Below are positions 26,166-38,702 of a DNA stretch of 64,000 nucleotides, piece by piece. Under the pieces are notes generated by a model. That model worked only from the letters and a program-made list of their open reading frames with translations. It was not told the origin of the DNA and did no database searches. Location: positions 25,914,784 through 25,978,783 of the forward strand of contig OX365953.1 of the NCBI GenBank assembly GCA_947247005.1. Reading direction: 5' to 3'. Every line of letters starts with the position of its first letter. Within the stretch, counting starts at the first letter, position 1. The position numbers were made by a program, and so were the translations under genes. The DNA is from Spisula solida. Lineage: Eukaryota; Mollusca; Bivalvia; Venerida; Mactridae.

Positions 26166-27380
26166 ATTTGTATTGCCTTTGGGACTACAACTTTTGCAAC
26201 AAATTTAGTTCGAGACATCCGCCCTGTTGAGGTACTGAACTCAAAATGGCCATCAAAATATTGATGGGAATTGGTTTAAAAATATTGTATATATGTTGGT
26301 AACCTGATTTCAGTACATTTAATCGCTAACATCGTTATTGCGAGATAAAAATATTGTATAGTAAAAGATGTCATGGTTTCGCTTTAATAACTCAATAGAT
26401 TTATTTAGCACAATTTGATGGTTATTTAGAAAGAAAAATACGCCTGGCAGATAATAGAACACATGAGGGTGTTTCCATTACAAAACAGACAACTGCGTAA
26501 AACATTTTCATTTAAAGGATGCAGAGTTCTTTAAAACAACATGGATTTAGAACCGAAAATAGAATTCGCTTCTATTACAAAACAGATAATTGCGTAAAAC
26601 GTCTTCATTGAGGGTGCCGACTTCTTGGAACAATGTTGACCATGAAATAGTGTCTGAAATAGTTAAACAAATTGGCGTCTGGTATTGTTATCGGATGTCT
26701 TCATGGTACCAATTCTAAAATCTCGTTAATGCAAAATGGCTTCGTGTTTTGCAATGGTAATGATGAAACTTCATTCAGCTATTGCGACTGCGTAACAAAT
26801 GATAGATATATCGTTTGAGGTTTATTTTAATTGTAAACTAGAATTATTTCACATATTGTACAACTACCTGGTATAATAACACTGACAGCAGATGTTAGAT
26901 GCAGAACTGCATTTGTTTTATAGTTCATCCTATGTTATCCTATATCTTTATTGGTGTAAATAGGTTATACACTGAATTATATGGAAGGACATATTGGTTT
27001 TCGTCCGTTAAGCTCTGGTTTTGCGTCGCACCTGACATGCTTCAAAAGTTGTAATAACAGACAATAACTTATTCTTCCGTCTGTCTATCAAGACATTGCC
27101 TACAAAAGTTTTAATTATTGTCAAAAATGACTATGAACTTCAGTCTTAGTCTGGATGTCCACAGTATGTCCTGCTTCGATAAATGTACAATTTAGGTAAT
27201 GTATGAATTATTTTATTTCTGTGATTTGCCTTCTATTTCACCCCGACCTAGCCCAATGTATTTGACGATGAAAATATCTAAAAACGTATACCGTTGAAAA
27301 AGCCGTATTAAGTCAAACTTTAAATTCCTACAATTACACTGACACGAAGATAATAGACATTGTATTTACGTTGTCTACTG

Positions 27381-27722
27381 TTAAAGGAACATGCCCATGA
27401 ACTGAAGTGCCTCGATCAGCAATCAAATTAGTATCATTTTAATACCTAAGTCAAATAATGAAAACCCTCTAAAAAGTTACGAAATATCCCGCTAGTTTTT
27501 TAAAACAAATATTTCAAGAATAACTAAATATCGTTGTCGTCAATAAAGGCTGACAGCCTTTTATTCAAATCGATATACAAAATATCGAACCGCGCGTAAT
27601 AGAGTAAATTTTTAAGTCAAATTCTTCTTTGTTCTTTCGGTAATAGTTGGTTTTACAAGTGATAAACGCAATTTTGTTGTATGCAAACCAATACACTCCA
27701 GCTTCTGGGCATGCCCCTTTAA
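27381..27722. mobile_element. MITE with TTAA ends, A2 copy
   Basis: Counterpart of 7,433-7,776, at the same place in block A, with TTAA at both edges and the AACATGCCCA/GGGCATGCC inverted ends. Confidence 0.65.
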
Positions 27723-29184
27723 CGAGATTTAGATAATGAGTTAAACGTCTAGATGTTTTCTTGCCACTTACAGTAATTTATTTTCTTGTTTTAAACGGAT
27801 ATATCTTGGACGCTTTTGTATTCTGTAATTTGCAAACTATTCTGTAATTTGCAAACTTGATGGTGCTGGTAGGAGAGTATCATCTGCAGTAGAAAGTACA
27901 GATCAAACTATGCAGATGGGTATTCAAGCATTATGTACCTTGGATTAGATCTACTAGTTGCATGTACTCTCGAAAATAGGAAAAAAGGTTCATTGGATTG
28001 GCGGTTTTAGATGAATACCTGCAATCAAATTTTAGACAGTGAATCGTTTAAGATGTCCGTGACGCCACAATAACTGTTTTAATGACAGCGGACTAAACAG
28101 CAATTAGATGTTATTAGAGTTTTTACTTTCTCTCAAAATATACCAACTTCAAAGAAATTAAAAAAGTTTTCAGGTGGGAATGCCTTCGTACGCTACGGAT
28201 TATACTTTTTTGTAATTTGTTGTTTTTGTTAAAAAAATAGCTTAAATTAATGACATAGTAATTTAAAGTATACCCGTAATTGCATTGGAATTCAATGTAC
28301 TAAACAAAACATATAATTATGGGTATTCTTGAATTAATCCCTGTATCGACGCACTTCGTTTTAACATCAAATACTTATATAGCTTCGTGAATTTCTTGAT
28401 TAGTTCAGAGCATTCATGCATGTAGTTAAATACGTAATACTTTGATGCTTGCCAACGATGACTACAATAAATAAATGTTTCCAGGCAAATTGAAAATACT
28501 TTGAGAGTACGTTTTGTTGTTATTGTTCTAAATGTACATAAACCGTAAGATCTGTCCGCAGATAACAAACAACGCGCATTTTCACAAACTATTCCATGAT
28601 TATTTTAATTCTATTATAAGCACAGTTTGGCATGATATGCAATTTCATGGTTATGTACTTTCAACAAAAGTTTGATACGTAAGACGAATTATGTAATTTG
28701 GCATGATATGTCTTCTCATCCGAAATTTATATTTCTTATCAAGAGAAATATTTAGGTATTTGTGTCTAAATGCTTCCCGATTCATAGCGATAGAACTTAA
28801 TTATTATTATTACTTTTATACTTTCCAACAATGAATACAGTAGACGAATGTTTGCAGGGCAAATTGGAACATACTGTTAGTGTATTATTCTAAATGCAAA
28901 TAAGCCGTGTGATTTATCCCCAGGTAACACTAGATGTGCATTGATACATCTATCGATATTCACAAAATGTTCTCTGATATAAATTAGTAAATCTATAGTT
29001 CTATTATAGGCACAGTTTTTCAATGAATGCCTTTTCATGGTTATTTTCTTTAATCAAAATTTTGATATGTGAGACAAATTATGTAATTTGGCATGATAGG
29101 TATTTTATTCCTGGATCTATATTGTTATCAAAAGAAAAAATAATTATAAACAAATTCTTCATTGGATAGTTATCAGATCGTTTT

Positions 29185-29719
29185 AAAGGGACTGCCTCAT
29201 GTATTGGTGTATTGCAAAAATAAAATTAAATTGTCAAATATTCGTGTAATTTTGGTACAGTTTCCTGTATATGCCATAAACAACCACATTGACATAAAAA
29301 ATAACTTCGGCATTTTGTAGTAATTTAGCATTTTTACACCCAAAATTCTATAGGGTATTAATACCCTATAGAATAAGCACTACTATCACTTAATTTGCCT
29401 GAAATTTGTTTCCATTCGATGAAAATGAATTGCGAAACGAACCGAATACCTTACAGATGTTTCGGCTTTAGTTTGTTGAAGCTATAGTTTGATCATGGGT
29501 GAATTTACATAGTTTACAGAACATTTTGGAAGGAAACTCTGCGATATTTTCAAACAGAAAAATACTGAGTGCCAAATATCAAGAGTGATTTAAATTGCCT
29601 ATATGCCATAAATCTTTCATAAAGCAACCATCAGTGACTTTCTATTATATAAATACTTGGTTAGGTAGGAAAATTGCGTCATACAAAAATTTTAACCCTA
29701 TCTGTGAGGCAGCACCTTT
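29185..29719. mobile_element. 535-bp non-autonomous element private to B3
   Basis: Ends are AAAGGGACTGCCTCA and, on the other strand, AAAGGTGCTGCCTCA. B1 (about 9,614) and B2 (about 14,735) have an uninterrupted GATCGTTT(T)AA(A)GAG(A/G)TGATAA at the site. Inside is a 30-bp perfect palindrome at 29,345-29,374 (arm ATTCTATAGGGTATT). No transposase. Superfamily not determined. Confidence 0.75.
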
Positions 29720-30094
29720 CAGAGATGATAAATACAAAACATAAGAATTTTCATTAGTGGGTGGTTATAGTCTGAACATTTCCAGAAATCATGTTTACAA
29801 ATAGAATGGTATGTAAAGTCAAGGGCCATGATAATGTTTTGCATTTCCGAAGTGTTACCCATAAACAAAGCTGTTGAATGAATCATAGAATTAAATGTTT
29901 CTAGATCTGTCTCGGATAGACCGATTTATTTTTTAAAATAACACCATTACCGACATTCTGGTATTGTTACTCATCTATGTTGATTATTGCATTGATTAAT
30001 TGTGTTATATAATTAAACAGGATTGGAGGGAATACAAACATGCATGAAGTACTGAGTCATAATATAAATATATTTGGCACGTCTAGGAATGACT

Positions 30095-30470
30095 AGGTCA
30101 TTCAGCGTAGGCATTCCGCCCTTTGTTTGCTGAATCTTTTCTATTCAGCTTTTAAATAGTGGGACAAGGGATGTTTAATTTTCTTGGTCGGTAGTGGGTT
30201 GGGCACTTCTTCATTTTAAGATTTCTGACAGCTATAACTAGGCATTATAGTCCTTTTGCTGTGGAAACTGGGTCATTCAGCTAGCTTTTCGGCAGCTTGG
30301 ACTTGGGCGGTTCTGTGCTTGTTTAGTTGAGCATTGCGTCTTTATGTGTTTTATGTTTCCTGTGCTCGGTTGGTTCAGTTGGGCATTGTGCGTTGTGTGT
30401 TTTTAATGTTTTCTGTGCTCGGCTGGTTAAGTTCAGTGCTGCCTTCCCTGACTGACATAATATAATCTTT
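30095..30470 (-). mobile_element. 376-bp insertion of the GACAGGGAAGGCA family
   Basis: B1 and B2 read GTCTAGGAATGACTTGTCAA here; B3 is split after GACT by 376 bp and resumes at TTGTCAATATGCGATATTG. The insert is a reverse-oriented member of the family at 5,824-6,245: it ends GTGCTGCCTTCCCTGACTGA and contains GCTCGGTTGGTTCAGTTGGG words. This is the only copy with clean boundaries on both sides, so it defines the family best. Confidence 0.75.
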
Positions 30471-33222
30471 TTGTCAATATGCGATATTGCCGGGTCTTGT
30501 GGTCAAAAATGTTATATGTATTGTATGTGGTAATATTGTATTCATTTGTTGTCATGTATGATGCCACTTATTTTTATGAAAATCTCAGAACGGAAAGCAC
30601 GCGCTAACAACAGTTTTGTGTTAACGCTATTATTTTACAAACTGTATAATGTACCATTGATACAGCTGCAGAAATAAATGTGCTTCTATGTATAGTAACA
30701 CAACCAACTGCGCAGTAGGTACGTTGTTAAACTAACCAAACATCTTTGCAAAAAACATTAAATGAGCATTGATTGTTTGTGTCATTTATAAAAGCACACA
30801 CTATCGCCACCACTTGCCGTGTCCCTGGTGTACATTCCAGAATAGAAACAGACATTCCGCAGAATATTCATGCAAATACAACCTCTCTATAAAAATAATG
30901 GATGTTAAATTAGTTGGCATGCAAAGAGTGCGTGAATGGGGTACATAAAATAATTTCTAAATAAAACTGACATCTCATTCACTCCATATAACAAATGGCA
31001 TAACGTTTGTTTCCAACGAATTTCCCATCTCCTTTGTATAAGAAATGTAACATAACATTTTTTGTACGTCTACAGTATTACGCCGCCGAGGAATATTTAT
31101 TTTATATCCCGTTGGTTTATTAATTCAAGCTTATTTCGAACAATGATCATACATATTTTGTAAGAATGAATGTTGTGATAGGGAATGTGTATTGTGCCAC
31201 TGCACGAAAACCACTGTGTGGTATTTTGGTTCATTCTCCCGTCGTGGTACGGATGTCAGACTTATGTAACTCGTTCTGTCGTTGTGAAGCAGAAAGCAGA
31301 CACCATATAATACCGTATTTATACTGTGCATATATATTATCAGTAATTCACGCTCGTGTGCGTAACAAATTTAGTGACTATAATTAAGAGTTATTCCTTC
31401 ATCATATCCATTTTCCATTGCATTTGGTGTAGTAATTAGTGGTCATATTTCTTTGCAGAAATGCATCCTTTTCATCCATTGAATGATCATCTTTGGATTG
31501 TTAGCCTAAACTACATGTATTGCAACGACATAGCAAGCATCGAGTTTGTGCATAAATCGCAGCGTATAAACCAAATCACTGTATGACTTATTGGGATACT
31601 ATACAAATTAACTAGTATGAATTATTTAGAGCAAACGCATATGTGATTTCCGGTCACTGTATGTCTTATTGGAAGACTATACAATTTAACATGAGATAAC
31701 CGGAAGTTGACTCGCTTATACACTGTAAATAACGGATGGGCACAAGTATCATAAATACTTGATACATTTATTTTCAAACTTTAAAATTTCTTGTTGTACG
31801 CATGTACTAGTAATTGCAATTTAAACAATACAATAATACACATGTAAAATGAAATGGTGGAATCCGAATACGATCGTCAAACCTAATGACGCGAAATTTA
31901 CTTCTATATACATCTAGACATCAAAATAATTCTTTGTGTTTGAAACTACGCTTCAATTAGATAAAACTCATTCAGAAACTGAGTAATCAATTTGTCATGT
32001 TCCTGAATCTTCTACAGTGTTTCATAAACGTATTAAAAATACATAAAGATAACCACTATACATTAATAAATGTTTTATGTTAAAACCCCTCACATCCCAC
32101 CCACTATATCGATGTTGTTTTCCTTCAAAAAGGAATGTTCAGTACGGGGTACAGCTCAGATTGTAAACAACATGTTTCTTACTGTTATCAAGACACACAG
32201 ACAGTCCTCTTTATCAGCACGATTAGGTCGACGAAAAGGTCTAAATGCTCGGGGAAATCCTAGTTTATTTCTGGCTTCTCGTGCATAAAACTTTTGGAAA
32301 CAATATTTGGTGACCCTTACAAGGACCTGGTTTGATTGTATTTAATTATCTTTCATCGTTCATTTTTTATATAAACCAACAAACAATAGAGCAATTTCTG
32401 TAGAGCAGTACTAAAGTCTAGTGTCGGTCGTTCTTTAGGTTAAGTGATTGAACGTGTTTTGGAACGTACCTGAGAACAGCACTTACCTTTGCCATCGAGG
32501 TTAACTGAATTCTTACCATCCTCATTTATCTATAACACTATAGTGCCAGTCGTGATGAGGTCGTGTTGTTCAAATCACAGTAATTGTCTCCTAGTTAATT
32601 ATACACGCCAACGAATGATAACCAGCGTCTCTCGATATTCTGGTTACGCAGAATGGAGTGCGCTCAAAAGCCAAGATAACACCAAATTGCACTTTACGCC
32701 CCATTTGCAGCCAATTTCAGCTTTAGATAATTCGAGACTATTTTTATTGTTATTTATACTATTTTTGTTTTGAGCGATAAAAGACATATGTTGGGGTTAT
32801 CAACTTATCATACTGCTCGGTAGACAAACACATAAGGTTCGTATTTTTCTTGGTGCAGTTTTAGTGCATCATTAACATCATGTTTTCGACGAAATGTTAG
32901 CAAACGTCTACATCGTGTTGCCAACTACATTTGTGGTGTAATATGTCATACATGTCTGCAACAACCAGATCGAGGATTAAAGTTTTGTTACATCAATCCA
33001 TTTCGTCACTATATGTTTTATTAACTTGTTTAGGCGTACGCAAGGAGCATACCTTTCACTAGGAATGTATGTTGTTTCTGGTGCTGGTCTTTCTGCTTAT
33101 TACGTTTCTCTTATAGCTGCTGCTATTGTTATTGTTGCTTCTGTTGTTGATTGCCTTATGCTAATGTTGTAACGTTTATTGCTGCTTTTAATGTCGTTGT
33201 TAGTTGATGATGTTAATGTTTC

Positions 33223-33501
<279 letters not shown>

Positions 33502-35264
33502 TTACTGTAGTTGCTTTAATGTTTGTTGTTTCTGCTGTTATTGCTGTTATGGTTGATAGCGGTGCTGTTGGCGTTGTTATTCAATAGCATTATAGAAGAG
33601 GTGCACTATGTATAGAATTCCATGCGAATTAAAGTTTCGACCATCCTTGCATTCTTATCGCGAGTATCTAATCCGTTAAAAATGACGCTGCTGTTACTAA
33701 TGCGATAAGTATGTTCTTAATAAAGCTTCGGCACAGAGCAAAAACACAGGAGTATTTAATTGTAAAGAAAATGGAATGACTTCAGGTGATGTATGGATTT
33801 GTATTAGCTGTTATCGGTATTTTTAGATATTTCTAGACCAAAATGTTTTGCCAGTGAATCAGGTAACCACACTAACGATGCAAAAGTAGTTCGTAATTGC
33901 AAAACATTATGTAAGAGCTAAGAGCGAGATAATGGGGGTGTTGTATACACTCACGATGCTCCTCAGGCACCACCACTTTAATCTTCGTTAGAAAGTATAT
34001 TGCTTAAATGTATACTCTTGATAAATACTTAAAGGTACTGAAATGCTGATGGTGATAAATAGTTATACCCATCGTTTTGGGGGTATATAGGAGTGTTCTT
34101 GTCGGTCTATCTGTCGGTCGGTCGTACAGACGGTTGGTCGGTTAGAGTTAGGTCTGTTGGTTTCCAGACAAAAACGTTAGTTATGAATGAGACAGTGCGA
34201 TGCAACTTGCTGTATAGATAACTTGTGTTAATATGCCACTCAAACTCAGAAATGGGGCTGGTGAAGTAAAGGTCAAGATCAGTGGTGTTTAAGCAGCATG
34301 CATCCAGCGATGTCTGGGGGTTTTGCCTATATGAAAGTGTGGTTTCTGTGACAAGGTTATGGTGTGGGGGTATTATTCGTCACCGTGTGTAACTTTATTT
34401 TTGCAATCGATTCTTACAATATTCTCGAGCCAGTACAATCTATAAACTAAATAATCCAGAGTTATTTCTGCTAGTAGGTCGTACGAAATGCCAATGAAAA
34501 ATCCATAAAACTGATTCAACACGGCTAACAGGGTCACTCGACCAGGTACATGACATAAAACATGTATGGCATACATTTGAGATTAAAATGATATTTCAAA
34601 GATATTTCAATCAGATTTTATCATTGAATCTTTCATTAAATCATTTTTGGTTTTAAAAGGTTTCATATTTTCATGAAGATTTCATGTGCTTTTCAGAATT
34701 TATCATTTAATCGTTCTTTCAAATGGTTTTAAATTGTTCATATTTGAATGTTGATCTTGATATCAGCACCTTTAAGTTGTGATGATTTATAATTGACTAT
34801 GATCAGACATATCTATGATATACATACTCATGTATTATCTTCAATATGCTTTTTATAAACGTATTTACTAGTTATTATATGATCTATAAAAATCGTTCTA
34901 TAATTGGTACTTAGTTTTCAACTACTGTAAATTTGTAAGCAATTAGTAAGACCACTCAGCAGTAGTTAGAATGTTGTTATCAAATAATGAGATATCGCAT
35001 CAGAATGTTGTTTTTGAGGTTAACCACGTCGGCTTAGAATCAAACGCTTTCAGGACTATTAATATCTTAAACAGCTGACAAAAAAGTAAAATTGCCGCCT
35101 GAAAAGAATTTATGGCTGACGTATCAGTGGTGTGTGGTTTATATAATAATGTCACGAAATAGGTCATTTAAAGAGCATGAACTTCATTTGTCTTCATTTA
35201 AGGACTCTAAGTTTCCCTTCGTGCACTCATTCTTTGAAACTTTTCATTACGTTTGCATACATGC

Positions 35265-35720
35265 CTAACTTCTCTCTTGATGTTTGTCGGGAGCATAGAC
35301 GTGTCCGTTGGTTTTTGGCTGTACACTAGCGATTTCAGATAGCTCCATAGAAACAACAAACTCGGGAGCATAGACGTGTCCGTTGGCTTTTGGCTGTACA
35401 CTAGCGATTCCAGATAGCTCCACAGAAACAACAAACTCGGGAGCATAGACGTGTCCGTTTAGCTTTTGGCTGTACACTAGCGATTCCAGATAGCTCCACA
35501 GAAACAACAAACAAACATTTATATCCGGGCAGTTGGCCGGCCATGTCGCACCAGACTGGTATTTCCTGAAAATTATTGTGTCGTCAACTGTTTCATGTAA
35601 TTCATCCAATACCTGATTTGCAATGTGTGGCCTGGCACATCTTGCAAGAATCGTGTATTATTCAAAACAATAGACTGCCTGTGGAGTTCATGAATGAACT
35701 GACACTGTAAACTTTCTCTT
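35265..35720 (-). pseudogene. Decayed Tc1/mariner-type transposase (C2)
   Basis: Minus strand, reading from about 35,720 downwards. An F-L-Q-D segment corresponds to the first visible catalytic Asp. Then comes a frameshift, after which QVLDELHETVDDTI and a GATWPANCPDIN segment carry the second Asp in the usual W-P-x-x-x-P-D-(L/I) setting. Next is LFLWSYLESLVYSQK, the conserved F-(F/L)-W-x-Y-L-x-S-x-V-Y block of IS630/Tc1/mariner transposases. The N-terminal DNA-binding part is missing or unreadable. Non-functional: frameshift, truncation and an internal tandem triplication. Confidence 0.7.
35288..35513. repeat. 75-bp tandem triplication inside the transposase remnant
   Basis: CGGGAGCATAGACGTGTCCG starts at 35,288, 35,363 and 35,438, an exact 75-bp period. 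The first two units keep the frame (25 codons encoding the FLWSYL...SQKPTDTSMLP block); the third has one extra base (CGTTTAGC) that shifts it. C1 has one unit, so the triplication followed the segmental duplication. Confidence 0.9.
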
Positions 35721-37480
35721 TGGACACCCAGGGTGTCCAAACTACATGTACATCGAAATAACAAGTTTCTTGATATTTGAGAACTGCAGAAATGCATGAT
35801 TGCTAGCTTTAACTGCAGCTGCATACATTTATTATATTGTAACAAATATTCTGACAAATATACATTTTGTTGTAATTGTATTATGCTGCATTCTTGTTCA
35901 TTAAACGCATATGTTCTAGCGTGGGTGTACACATGAATTCCGTAAGAGTTTTTACAAGATGGTAAAAACTGTCCATAACACTTCCGCAAAACGATAAGTA
36001 AATGCTATGTTCAAATGATACGTGGAGTATTCACCAAAATAATCGACGGAAGACGAGCACAGCGCACATCTGTTTATCAGTCTATGAGTAATGATGTCGA
36101 CTATTTTTATAAAGGGAATATGACGATATTTTTCGGAAAATCAATCAGTGTCGAACCATTGCATTATTTACCCCTGTCTTTCACATTTTTAAAGGTAATT
36201 GTAAAAAACGATTTTACCTATAAATTCGACATTTTAATGTTATTTTTCTTGTTAAAGATTCGTGAAAAGTGCTGGACTCTGTGGTTTAATCCCTTCTTTA
36301 CTTGTGCCACTAAATTTCACCGGAAACACGCGGCTAAAATAGTATGCTGAAATAAAAACTCGCTTTCCGACTAACGCGATTCCACCACGACTCTTCCACG
36401 TTTACAAAGATCCTGTCCTGATTGACCACGACTGTATCCTGACTGGTCACGATTTTGGACCAATTTTAGATCGTAATATAGAAGCTGGGCGTCAGTGTGA
36501 ACGTTTTACATGACTGCTTTCGTTTGTAAATGAGAACACATCGTGCGTTTTGTAAACCTTTCTCCGTGACCGTCGGTGCAGATTTTATACCTCAGTTATT
36601 GGCACGAATGTTTTATTATTTTCATTTTAAGAACTCTTGAGAATATAGTTTATATATTTTTACTGATGGTTTTGCACTTTTATTTCTACCAGAAGGCAAT
36701 TCCTAACTTATATTTTACGACCAAGAATCTCGCAGCCAGGGTTAAATATGCGACCTATATTTCGGTTATAGAGTTAATCAAACAATCAAAGCACGGAACA
36801 CTAAGTCTTTAAAGATGCACTATAATGTCTGGGTATATACGGAGGGTATGTGAACATTTGGTTCTTCATACATTAATACTAAACTAAACAAGCTCTTTGC
36901 AATTTAATGTTTACCGTGCTGAACTACTGGCGTGGTATTCCCAAAGTAGCATAAGAGAAAACTTAAATTTCCTGAAATGGATCAACTAAACATTGCTTAG
37001 AAGCATTTTGTACAGAGCGACCATTGTTGCAAGTTGCATGTCGACTGTTACACTCTAAATAATAAATTTTGGTTGAAATTAGCACGCTTGAAATCGCATT
37101 TTTCATTTCAAAGCTATGTCAAAACAATAATTATGTACTAGTAAATTTTACCGGGAAATTTACAACAGTCAACATGTTTTGATAAGCCATTGGAATTTAG
37201 CAAGGTATAGAACGAATGTGACTCTGAATTATTAAACATATCAATTGAACTGACACAAACAACTACAAAACTTTTTAGAAAGAACATTGTGTCACTATTG
37301 AGTTCAACACTTCTTAAAGATAATAGAAACCTAATCAGGGAAGGCAGCACAAACAGTCGAGCACGGAAAACATCAAACAACACAGACCACAATTACACGA
37401 CACAATGCCCAACACACAGCGGAACGAGAAAATGTACTAAATCGCTGAAAGTCCAAGTTTCAGCTGTCAAAAATCGAACG

Positions 37481-38633
37481 ATTAATATTATGAAACTCAA
37501 CATAGGATTTGAATTTGTAATGGGCAATCATACAAATCACATGTTTTTTAATGTCATTTGTTAGTTGTTTGTATAATCTGCATCATAAATTGACTTTATG
37601 TAAATTAAAATAAGTGAAAATCGTTATACTATTATTATTTGTTTCAGGGAAAGAAAATTGTGAAAGTCGTTAAACTATTACTGAAATATGTAAAACATGT
37701 GTCCAGCCTACCAAACCAACTCTTATAAACATGGGACGTGAAAAGAAAAGGGGGAAACAAACAGTATTTTATTTTAGGCCTTAGTTAAACATGTACAAAA
37801 TGTAAACCATGGCAGTTTTTCATTGACAGCTTCTTTGTTTATGTAGACTTTTTCTTAGGGTTATCTATGTGCTTTAATATCTTATGTAATTACCGACAAC
37901 ATTTTTGTATGAGCTATTTACGATAAACACTTGTAAAATCATTAACGTAGTAAAACGACCTCAAATCAAGACCGCAATTTTCTGGACCATTTGCACGGGG
38001 TTGTCATAAAATATTTGATTCAACTCAACAATAACTACGCCTGTGTTTTAGGGTACGACGGTTGTATAAGAAATAACAAAGTAATGTCGGGGCACTATTT
38101 AATGGACCAATGACCCTTTTACAACATCAATTTTCAAGAAAATCACAAAATTGTGATTTTTCGCAGTTTGTCTAAAAAAATTTCGAAAGATGCTATTCTT
38201 TTACCGGTCAGAAAACATAAATATATACCGGTATAAGTTTCAGAATGATTAACAGATCAAATACATTAACAATGAATGCTATAACTAATGCAAAACAGCC
38301 TATAAAGTTACTGCAAACAGCTGCGCTGAATTTGAAACACTGCTTCGCCACGTGTTTTATGAGCACGTGGTTTTTCCAAATGCAAAGTTATTGCGCTATT
38401 ATGCCGCATACGATTATGTTTTTATGTTTGTTGTGAAAGGAATCATGATTTGTTAATAAACTCGATCGTGTGAGAAGAGTTCCCGACCCGTGACAGTCTC
38501 AACATTCCACGACAAAAGCGCGCCAACAGTAAGCCTCCCAGAAAATAATATAATGTACACGTGTGTTTTTTTGCACGTATGGTATGCACACAGTAGACAC
38601 CGTAGTAGAATACAGAACGGGACTTGTTCGATA
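37481..38633. other. Intergenic, no gene seen
   Basis: Past the duplication. A fragment ending ATTTTATTTTAGGCCTTAG near 37,768-37,785 matches the right end of the MITE in TUBD1 intron 2 (47,541-47,876). A 22-bp palindrome (arms AAAATCACAA/TTGTGATTTT) is at about 38,140-38,161. No supported coding sequence. Confidence 0.5.
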
Positions 38634-38702
38634 ACGTAGTGGCAGAGCGCCCGCTTATAGGACGGATCGGGAGGTCGGGAGGTCAAGGGTTCATTCCCAC
38701 AC
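38634..38702 (+). repeat. tRNA-derived SINE head
   Basis: AACGTAGTGGCAGAGCGCCC looks like a D-arm region with an A-box, and AAGGGTTCATTCCCAC has a B-box (GGTTCATTCC) at a spacing of about 40 bp, as in tRNA genes. The anticodon stem is not convincing, so this is more likely the promoter head of a SINE than a working tRNA gene. Confidence 0.45.

Larger units (their letters stand above)
22587..29038. repeat. Block A2
   Basis: Paralogue of A1. It shares the TTAA-ended MITE (27,381-27,722) and the long GACAGGGAAGGCA-family repeat (25,751-26,165). It has an extra 14-bp piece (CTCTGGTTTTGCGT) near 27,013 not seen in A1. No gene is called. Confidence 0.85.
34364..37480. repeat. Block C2
   Basis: Paralogue of C1, with the dead transposase and its 75-bp triplication. 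A 111-codon frame at 36,015-36,350 and others nearby are not preserved in C1 and are not called. It ends in a GACAGGGAAGGCA-family repeat (37,335-37,475). Confidence 0.85.
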
